64,000 bases of DNA from Natronohydrobacter sp. Lineage in GTDB: Bacteria > Pseudomonadota > Alphaproteobacteria > Rhodobacterales > Rhodobacteraceae. Numbering within the stretch: the first letter of the stretch is position 1; the number at the start of each line of letters is the position of its first letter. The stretch spans positions 1 through 64,000 of the forward strand of contig JAUVXF010000011.1 of NCBI GenBank assembly GCA_030603695.1. Direction: 5' to 3'. The position numbers and the translations under genes were made by a program. The notes under the pieces are model-generated. The model saw only the letters and a list, made by a program, of their open reading frames with translations, was not told the DNA's origin and made no database searches. This document shows, piece by piece, positions 56,917 to 64,000 of the stretch.

Positions 56917-57584
56917 TTGGCAAGCTGACAGGCGTGGTGGATATGCGCGGCCCCGATCATGTGTTGCTGGATGTGCGCGGGGTTGGCTATATCGTTTATG
57001 TGTCAGACCGCACGCTGATGCAGTTGCCGGGGCGCGGTGAAGTGGCCGCACTTTATACCGATCTGGTGGTGCGCGAGGATTTGATGCAGCTTTATGGCTT
57101 TCCCACATTGCTGGAAAAGGAATGGCACAGGGTGCTGACATCTGTTCAGGGGGTGGGGGCCAAAGCCTCGTTGGCTATTTTGGGCGCTTTGGGGCCGGAC
57201 GGGGTGGCGCGTGCGATTGCGCTGGGCGACAGTGCGGCGCTGCGCAAAGCCCCCGGTGTGGGGCCTAAACTGGCCTTGCGCATTGCCAATGAGTTGAAAG
57301 ACAAGGCACCCGCGCTCATGGGGCTGGTGGAAAGCCCGGCGGCGGCCCCTGCCTTGTCAGTGCCGCAATCCGAACCCGTTGCCCCTGCCGCGCCGCGCCG
57401 CCCCAGCCCTGCGGCGGCGCCCGCCAGCACCGCTACGGCAGATGCCATGTCGGCTTTGGCCAATCTGGGCTATGCCCCCTCGGACGCCGCCCGCGCCGTG
57501 GCAGAGGCGCAGGCCACAGCGCCAGAGGCTGATGCCGCAACCCTGATCCGTGCGGCGCTGCGCCTGCTTGCCCCGAAAGGCTGA
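56913..57584 (+). CDS. ruvA: Holliday junction branch migration protein RuvA
   Basis: 223 residues. OB-fold start ([20 protein letters not shown]), two HhH motifs ([27 protein letters not shown]), then a C-terminal domain after an alanine/proline-rich linker. ruvB follows after three bases. Confidence 0.97.
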   Translation: MIGKLTGVVDMRGPDHVLLDVRGVGYIVYVSDRTLMQLPGRGEVAALYTDLVVREDLMQLYGFPTLLEKEWHRVLTSVQGVGAKASLAILGALGPDGVARAIALGDSAALRKAPGVGPKLALRIANELKDKAPALMGLVESPAAAPALSVPQSEPVAPAAPRRPSPAAAPASTATADAMSALANLGYAPSDAARAVAEAQATAPEADAATLIRAALRLLAPKG

Positions 57585-57587
57585 TCC

Positions 57588-58625
57588 ATGAGCACCCCCG
57601 ATCCCACCCTGCGCGGCGATGATCTGCCGGGTGACAGCCCAGAGCTTGACCGTGCCTTGCGCCCGCAAGGCCTGGACGAATTTATCGGCCAGCAAGAGGC
57701 CCGCGCCAATTTGCGGGTTTTCATCCAATCTGCCCGCATGCGGGGCGAGGCGATGGATCACACGCTATTTTATGGCCCGCCCGGCTTGGGCAAGACCACG
57801 CTGGCGCAGATCATGGCGCGCGAATTGGGTGTGGGCTTTCGCATGACATCGGGGCCAGTGCTGGCCAAGGCGGGTGATCTGGCCGCGATCCTGACAAATC
57901 TGGAAGCGCGTGATGTGCTGTTCATTGACGAAATCCACCGCCTGAATCCGGCTGTGGAAGAAGTGCTTTACCCCGCGATGGAGGATTTCCAGCTTGATCT
58001 GGTCATCGGCGAGGGGCCTGCCGCACGCACGGTGCGCATTGAATTGCAGCCCTTTACGCTGGTGGGGGCCACAACCCGGCTTGGCCTGCTGACAACCCCC
58101 TTGCGAGACAGGTTTGGCATTCCCACGCGGCTGCAATTCTATACAGAGGGCGAATTGTGCCAGATCGTCGCACGCGGCGCGCGGCTGCTTGGCATAAAGG
58201 CTGAAGATGAAGGCGTGCGCGAAGTGGCGCGGCGCGCGCGCGGCACGCCGCGCATTGCGGGCCGGTTGCTGCGCCGGGTGGTGGATTTTGCGCTGGTGGA
58301 AGGGGATGGGCGGCTGACACAGGCGCTGGCCGATAGCGCGCTGACGCGGCTTGGCGTGGATCATCTGGGGCTTGATGGCGCAGACCGGCGCTATCTGGCG
58401 CTGCTGGCGGAAAACTATGGCGGTGGCCCGGTGGGGGTGGAAACCATCGCCGCAGCCCTCTCAGAGGCCCGCGATGCGATAGAAGAGGTGATAGAGCCAT
58501 TCTTGCTGCAACAGGGCCTCATTGCGCGCACCCCGCGCGGGCGGATGTTGGCGGCAAAGGCCTGGGCGCATCTGGGCTTGGCTGCTCCCGCCCCCGTGGT
58601 GCAGGGCCGGTTATTCGAAGAATAG
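57588..58625 (+). CDS. ruvB: Holliday junction branch migration ATPase RuvB
   Basis: 345 residues. Walker [13 protein letters not shown], Walker [10 protein letters not shown], sensor [10 protein letters not shown], and the winged-helix C-terminus ([12 protein letters not shown]). Ends one base before the convergent lipase gene. Confidence 0.97.
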   Translation: MSTPDPTLRGDDLPGDSPELDRALRPQGLDEFIGQQEARANLRVFIQSARMRGEAMDHTLFYGPPGLGKTTLAQIMARELGVGFRMTSGPVLAKAGDLAAILTNLEARDVLFIDEIHRLNPAVEEVLYPAMEDFQLDLVIGEGPAARTVRIELQPFTLVGATTRLGLLTTPLRDRFGIPTRLQFYTEGELCQIVARGARLLGIKAEDEGVREVARRARGTPRIAGRLLRRVVDFALVEGDGRLTQALADSALTRLGVDHLGLDGADRRYLALLAENYGGGPVGVETIAAALSEARDAIEEVIEPFLLQQGLIARTPRGRMLAAKAWAHLGLAAPAPVVQGRLFEE

Positions 58626-58626
58626 C

Positions 58627-59355
58627 TTACGGATTGGCCAGCTTGCGCAAGGCATTGCCAAAGGTCATGCCATGATCAAACGCGCCGTTGCGCAGGAATT
58701 CCAGTGTTTCGGCAATCACCATCGGATTGTTCATCATAAAGGTGTGCGACACATTCAGCACGATATGATCGTTCATTCCCGCCAGTTTGGTGCTTTCCAC
58801 CGAAACCTTGCCATCATCATCCCCCCCGATCAGCGCCGAGGTGAGCGGGTTGAGCGACACATCCCCCGCGATAATGCCCAGATCATAATCCGCAAATTCC
58901 GGCAGCGTATTGGGGGTTGCATCCTTATGCGTGCCAAGTTCCAACCCTGCGGGGCCGTTGATCCAGGAAAAGGCCTCTATATCTGCAAAGACATCCACAA
59001 TTTCTGACCCATGATTGGGCGGCGCCATCATGACCACGCGCCCCATGCTTTCGGGCCGGTTGCGTGCGAGCCAGCCGCGCGCCAGAATACCCCCCATGGA
59101 ATGCGTCACAAAATGCACGGTTCCGGCCGGGCACTCCGCCACGGCAAGCCCAACATGCCCCATCAATTCCGCAATCGGGGCCGCGCGCGAGGGGTAGCCA
59201 TAATTGACCACATCATAGCCATGCAGTTTCAGGGTTTCTTCCATAACCAACATGGAATTTTCAGACCGCGCCAGGCCATGCAGCAAGACAACGCAATCAG
59301 CCATGGCAGGCAGCGGAAGAAGGGCAAGGGCAGCAAGAGCGGTTTTCATGCGCAT
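58627..59355 (-). CDS. Exported alpha/beta hydrolase, lipase-like
   Basis: 242 residues. Signal peptide ([15 protein letters not shown]), oxyanion region [11 protein letters not shown] and nucleophile elbow THSMGG. A triacylglycerol-lipase-like esterase, substrate unknown. The start may also be the ATG two codons in (59349). Confidence 0.87.
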   Translation of the reverse strand: MRMKTALAALALLPLPAMADCVVLLHGLARSENSMLVMEETLKLHGYDVVNYGYPSRAAPIAELMGHVGLAVAECPAGTVHFVTHSMGGILARGWLARNRPESMGRVVMMAPPNHGSEIVDVFADIEAFSWINGPAGLELGTHKDATPNTLPEFADYDLGIIAGDVSLNPLTSALIGGDDDGKVSVESTKLAGMNDHIVLNVSHTFMMNNPMVIAETLEFLRNGAFDHGMTFGNALRKLANP

Positions 59356-59400
59356 GATATAAAGCTAAATTGGATGGATACCATAAGGAAGTTTGCACAG

Positions 59401-59856
59401 ATGACATCTCCGCGATTGGCCGTTCGGGCAGTAATCTTGCATCATGACAGGCTGTTGATCGTGAACGCCTGGCCAGAGGGCAAAAGCGATCTGTGGTGTG
59501 CCCCCGGCGGCGGGGTAGAGCGCGGCGCGTCCTTGCATGAGAATTTGCACCGCGAGGTGTATGAGGAATGTGGCCTGAAAATTGCCATTGGCGCGCCCTG
59601 TCTGGTGAACGAGTTTCACGATCCTGCGGGCAGTTTTCATCAGGTGGATATCTATTTTCAGGCACAGATCATCGGGGGCCAGCCAGATCAGCCTTGGCGC
59701 GATCCGGCAGGTGTGGTGACATCGCGCCGCTTTGTCACCGAGCAGGAATTGCGCGGTTTGCGCTACAAGCCCGACACTTTGCCCGAAATCGCATGGGGCG
59801 CAGCCGCATGGGATGACCGCGCCCTGTATGACCCGCTAGAGCCGATTATCCGCTAA
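59401..59856 (+). CDS. NUDIX hydrolase
   Basis: 151 residues. NUDIX box GGGVERGASLHENLHREVYEE: the G-x5-E-x7-R-E-x-x-E-E pattern is complete. Hydrolyses a nucleoside diphosphate linked to something unknown. AAGGAAG lies 10 bases before the ATG. Confidence 0.9.
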   Translation: MTSPRLAVRAVILHHDRLLIVNAWPEGKSDLWCAPGGGVERGASLHENLHREVYEECGLKIAIGAPCLVNEFHDPAGSFHQVDIYFQAQIIGGQPDQPWRDPAGVVTSRRFVTEQELRGLRYKPDTLPEIAWGAAAWDDRALYDPLEPIIR

Positions 59857-59923
59857 TCCGTGGCCCTTTGTTTGGCCGCAATCGCGAATCGCAACAAGCC
59901 TCATCACGTTTGCTGAAATTGCT

Positions 59924-60907
<984 letters not shown>

Positions 60908-60957
60908 CTATCACAGCCAGCACAAGAGGGCAGGGCGCATCCGACTGCATGCCTAAA

Positions 60958-60988
60958 ATTATTGCGCTTGTTTGAAATATTATTGCGC
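60958..60988. promoter_or_regulatory. Direct repeats in the trxB/Lrp intergenic region
   Basis: ATTATTGCGC occurs at 60958-60967 and 60979-60988, exactly 21 bp apart (two helical turns), in an A+T-rich stretch between two divergent genes. This phasing is typical of Lrp/AsnC binding to both sites on one face of the helix. Confidence 0.6.
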
Positions 60989-61034
60989 AGCGCCCGCGAG
61001 ATGCGTAAAGAAGTGCAAAAATAGGAGTTAGAGC

Positions 61035-61535
61035 ATGTCAGGCGGAAAGCTTGATCCCATTGATCGCAAGATTCTGGCAGAGTTGCAGGCCGATGGGCGC
61101 ATGACCAATGTGGAATTGGCCAAGCGCGTTGGTATTTCTGCGCCCCCCTGCCTGCGCCGTGTGCGCGCGCTGGAGGAATCGGGCTTTATTCGGGGGTATC
61201 ATGCGCAAGTGAATGCGCGCGATCTGGGGTTTGAGGTGCAGGTCTTTGCCATGGTCGGGCTGAATTCGCAGGCCGAAGCCGATTTGGCGCGGTTTGAACA
61301 GCGCTGCCGCGCTTGGCCCTTTGTGCGCGAATGTCATATGCTCAATGGCGAGATTGATTTCATCCTAAAATGTGTCGCGCCCGATTTATCCAGCTTTCAG
61401 CGCTTTCTGACAGAAGAATTGTTGGCGGCTGACAATGTGATCACTGTGAAAACATCGCTGGTGATCCGCTGTGCAAAGGCGGAACCGGGTGTGCCCTTTG
61501 ATGTGCTGGAAGCGCGCGCAGCAGATATCGGGTAG
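61035..61535 (+). CDS. Lrp/AsnC-family transcriptional regulator
   Basis: 166 residues. N-terminal HTH (VELAKRVGISAPPCLRRVRALEESGFI) and a RAM ligand domain. A good AGGAG site precedes it. Control of trxB is possible, as both share one intergenic region. Confidence 0.9.
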   Translation: MSGGKLDPIDRKILAELQADGRMTNVELAKRVGISAPPCLRRVRALEESGFIRGYHAQVNARDLGFEVQVFAMVGLNSQAEADLARFEQRCRAWPFVRECHMLNGEIDFILKCVAPDLSSFQRFLTEELLAADNVITVKTSLVIRCAKAEPGVPFDVLEARAADIG

Positions 61536-61577
61536 CACGGGGGCGCGGTTGTGCCGCGCTTTCAGGCCGGGCAGGGG

Positions 61578-62888
61578 TTAGCGGGTAATCGTTTCTGCCT
61601 GAACAAACATGTTTTTCCATGCCCGATCTATCAGTTCTGGCGACATGTGGCGCGGCTTCCCTTCGAAATCGCAAATGGCAATCATCTGATCAATCAGAAA
61701 TATGGGCTGATAATTGGCATAGACATTGTTGATGGTCGGGTATTTCCGCTTCATCAGGTGGATAATCGCGCTTTCATCCAGTGGCAGGCGGCGTTTCTTG
61801 GCCATGAGCGCAAAGATTTTCAGGAAATCGGCCTGATTTGGCCCGTCAATCTTGATCTTGTAGAAAATCCTGCGCAATGCGGCCTGATCAAAAATCTCGT
61901 TCGGGTGGAAGTTGGTTGAAAAGATGATCAATGTATCAAAGGGCACGATGAATTTTTCGCCCGATTGCAGGGCAAGAATATCATAATTCATTTCCATCGG
62001 AACGATCCAGCGGTTCACGATGGCTTGCGGTGGTTCTTCCTGTCGGCCCAGATCATCTATGATGAATACGCCGCCCGTGGCCTTGAACTGCAAGGGCGCC
62101 TGATAGGTGCGCGAAACGGGGTTGAATTTCAGATCCAGCATATCCAGCGTCAATTCGCCGCCCGTAATCACGGTGGGCCGTTCGCAATAGACATAGCGAT
62201 TGTCAAAGCGGTTGCCCGATTGGCGCAAAAGCGAGGGGTTGTCATCCGAGCGCTCTACGATTGTGTGCACAATCGGATCGTAGACGCTGATGATCTGGCC
62301 CGCATGCACTACGGCGCGCGGCACATAAATCCTGTCGCCCATAGCCGCGCGAATGCCATTGGAAATGGAAGATTTCCCATTCCCCGGTGGGCCATAGAGC
62401 AAGATCGACCGGCCCGAACTGACCGCCGGGCCAAGATCATCCAGCAAGGTGGGTGGCAAAACCAGATCACTCATGGCGATCTGAAGTTGCCTGCGTGTGA
62501 TCTGGATATTGCGGATTGTCTGCGCCTTGATCTGCTCTTCATAGACGGACAAGGGAACGGGCATCGCGCCATAATATTCTGACTGTGCAAGCGCATCCAG
62601 CGCGCGGGCCTTGCCCGCCTCTGTCAGCTGAAACCGGGCTTCGGAGTTTGCGCCGCCGGGTGTGGTGGCCACGGCCTCTATCAACTGGCCTGCGCGTGCG
62701 CTATCCACCAATTCTATCGTCTGGGGAATGGGCAGGCAGATTGCACGCGCGATATCGGTGATCCGAAACAGCGACATTCTGAAAATCGTTTTCAGCAGGA
62801 TGTCACGCATCAGAACAGGGTCAAGCCCCGTTGCAGCAAGGCTTTTAATATATGGCGGCGATAATGGCGGAAGATTCTGAATGGTCAT
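61578..62888 (-). CDS. AAA-type ATPase, third gene of a pilus-like cluster
   Basis: 436 residues. Residues ~1-110 form a winged-helix-like region (LFRITDIARAICLPIPQTIELVD), then an AAA core with Walker A YGPPGNGKSS, Walker B VFIIDDLGRQEEP and sensor IIFSTNFHP. It is not a GspE/TadA-type secretion ATPase. It follows a prepilin peptidase and a TPR gene and may be a regulator or remodeller of that system. Confidence 0.75.
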   Translation of the reverse strand: MTIQNLPPLSPPYIKSLAATGLDPVLMRDILLKTIFRMSLFRITDIARAICLPIPQTIELVDSARAGQLIEAVATTPGGANSEARFQLTEAGKARALDALAQSEYYGAMPVPLSVYEEQIKAQTIRNIQITRRQLQIAMSDLVLPPTLLDDLGPAVSSGRSILLYGPPGNGKSSISNGIRAAMGDRIYVPRAVVHAGQIISVYDPIVHTIVERSDDNPSLLRQSGNRFDNRYVYCERPTVITGGELTLDMLDLKFNPVSRTYQAPLQFKATGGVFIIDDLGRQEEPPQAIVNRWIVPMEMNYDILALQSGEKFIVPFDTLIIFSTNFHPNEIFDQAALRRIFYKIKIDGPNQADFLKIFALMAKKRRLPLDESAIIHLMKRKYPTINNVYANYQPIFLIDQMIAICDFEGKPRHMSPELIDRAWKNMFVQAETITR

Positions 62889-62942
62889 TTCGCTTGTGCT
62901 TCACAGATGCTTTGAGCTTATACCGCAGAGTGTGAATTTTGG

Positions 62943-63449
62943 CTAAACAGGCATGTCACCGTAAAGGGTTGCCAGGCAGATATAGAACAGCAGGCTTGGC
63001 CCAAGTGCCAAACCCATAGGAAAGTCGCGCCTCTGCCAACTTTCCCAGTCTGGGGCAAGGCTGCGCAATTTTGGAATGCGCCGGGCAAGACGGTGGGATA
63101 GAAAGCTGATCACAGTCACGCAGCTAAGCAGCAGCAAGAACAGGCTTAGATCGCCAATTGCGATGAAGGGGGCCATTGCGGCCGCGAATTTTGCGTCCCC
63201 CGCCCCGATTACCCCCACCATGGACAGAACGAACCCCACCACCAGCACCACGGCCAGATTGGCCCAACCCCAGGCCCATGCCTGGAATGGCAAGGCAATC
63301 AGGCCAATCACCAGATAGACAGTGACCAGCGCAAGCACGGCCAAATTATGAATTTTCATCCATTTCATATCGCTCCACGCCACCCAGAGTGTCAGGGGCA
63401 GGACAAAGGGCAAAAACCAGAGCGCGGCATCGGCAGATAGCAGCATCAC
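62943..63449 (-). CDS. Prepilin peptidase, CpaA/TadV type
   Basis: 168 residues, about five membrane helices. Two catalytic aspartates: WSDMKWMKIHN and GAGDAKFAAAM. It lacks the methyltransferase domain of PilD, as CpaA/TadV do, and processes Flp pilin leaders. Overlaps the upstream TPR gene by four bases. Confidence 0.88.
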   Translation of the reverse strand: MMLLSADAALWFLPFVLPLTLWVAWSDMKWMKIHNLAVLALVTVYLVIGLIALPFQAWAWGWANLAVVLVVGFVLSMVGVIGAGDAKFAAAMAPFIAIGDLSLFLLLLSCVTVISFLSHRLARRIPKLRSLAPDWESWQRRDFPMGLALGPSLLFYICLATLYGDMPV

Positions 63450-64000
63450 AGCGCCCCGCCTCCGTCCAGCGCCCGCAAGGCGCGCACGGCTTCCTCATAA
63501 TGTTGCGGATGGGTGTCTATCGCTTCTTGCAGCAAGGTGCGCCCAATTGTGGTATCACCCTTGCGGATCGCGGCAATTGCCATCGTGTAAAGCAGCATTG
63601 CCTTTTCGCGTTGGGTCATTCGCACCATAGGCAGGCTGTAATTGCCTTGGCCCGCACGCGCCAGGACAAGGTTGTTCTTGGCCGTAAACAATTCTGGTTC
63701 GTGCTGAAGCGCCTGCATGAACAACTGCTCTGCGTCGCGCGGCGCGCCGCGTGTCAGTTTGGAAAACCCCCAATTGTTGAACACGCTGGCAGGGCGCGTG
63801 GTTAGCCCAATGGCGGTTTCATAAAAATGATCCGCACGATCCCATTGCTTCTTGCTGTCTGCGATCATGGCTTCCAGCCGGTAGCGATCAAAGGTTTCAT
63901 GGGTGGGGGGAATGGCATTCAGCGTGCGTTCGGCATTGGCCCAGTCATTTGTGCGAATATAGGTATCGGCCAACATGACGCGATCATCATTTTCGGCATC
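63446..64000 (-). CDS. TPR protein, TadD-like (cut by window edge)
   Basis: At least 184 residues; the frame stays open to the right edge (eight more codons beyond the first ATG at 63976). TPR-type helical repeats: WANAERTLNAIP, WDRADHFYETAIGL, FNNWGFSKLTRG. Probably the pilus-assembly TPR protein TadD or a relative. Confidence 0.75.
   Translation of the reverse strand, partial: DAENDDRVMLADTYIRTNDWANAERTLNAIPPTHETFDRYRLEAMIADSKKQWDRADHFYETAIGLTTRPASVFNNWGFSKLTRGAPRDAEQLFMQALQHEPELFTAKNNLVLARAGQGNYSLPMVRMTQREKAMLLYTMAIAAIRKGDTTIGRTLLQEAIDTHPQHYEEAVRALRALDGGGAL

Overview
The window looks like a chromosomal segment of a Rhodobacteraceae-type alphaproteobacterium. This is inferred from the high G+C, the split F0 operon with both b' and b subunits (atpI-atpB-atpE-atpX-atpF, no F1 genes adjacent), a dihydroorotase homologue without metal ligands beside pyrB, a CDP-choline phosphatidylcholine synthase, a fused CysNC and a trxB/Lrp divergon. 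Almost all of it is core housekeeping sequence. The species cannot be fixed from the sequence alone.

Layout. 1-2.9 kb is the only clearly accessory stretch: the 5' end of an IS256-type transposase, an accessory gene of unknown function, a P4-type integrase, and a gene-poor gap of lower G+C. 2.9-8.3 kb holds a Tat-exported YHS protein, a small coupled ORF, an ArsR regulator, the F0 ATP synthase operon, a FadR-type regulator and an OmpA-like lipoprotein. 8.4-22 kb holds an Ada/OGT fusion with a divergent MFS transporter, asd, fhs and folD (one-carbon metabolism), a P-type cation ATPase with an SDR, and cysD-cysNC (sulfate activation) with a divergent LuxR-type regulator. 22-26 kb is a tightly overlapping operon: pyrB, two small PH-like membrane proteins, pseudo-pyrC and plsY. 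26-36.8 kb holds a family-4-like uracil-DNA glycosylase with moaB, an RND adaptor and pump, a DsbD N-terminal-domain protein, yqgE, ftsY, and an AlkB-like membrane hydroxylase with a small secreted protein. 36.8-51.2 kb holds purD, xseA, a VOC protein, an aromatic aminotransferase, a GNAT protein, a sulfurtransferase, zapE, queG, a GST, mtgA, a 3-hydroxyacyl-CoA dehydrogenase, pcs, xerC, a DUF484 protein and a transaldolase-like gene. 51.2-64 kb holds priA, msrA, a PrmA-like methyltransferase, a DUF1127 protein, ruvC-ruvA-ruvB, a lipase, a NUDIX protein, trxB, an Lrp regulator, and an AAA ATPase / prepilin peptidase / TPR cluster that runs off the right edge.

The least explained structure is non-coding: a dispersed repeat of about 190 bp in two inverted copies 26 kb apart (21996-22187 and 47821-48012), with exact blocks of 27 and 35 nt. 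Other points worth checking are the dead dihydroorotase operon containing two membrane PH-like genes, a perfect four-tract G-quadruplex motif upstream of the PrmA-like gene, two 10-bp direct repeats exactly 21 bp apart in the trxB/Lrp intergenic region, an RND pump with two extra C-terminal hydrophobic segments, and a 56-codon ORF coupled by TGATG to the YHS gene. I found no tRNA, rRNA or CRISPR array, and no clearly new multi-gene defence or biosynthetic system.
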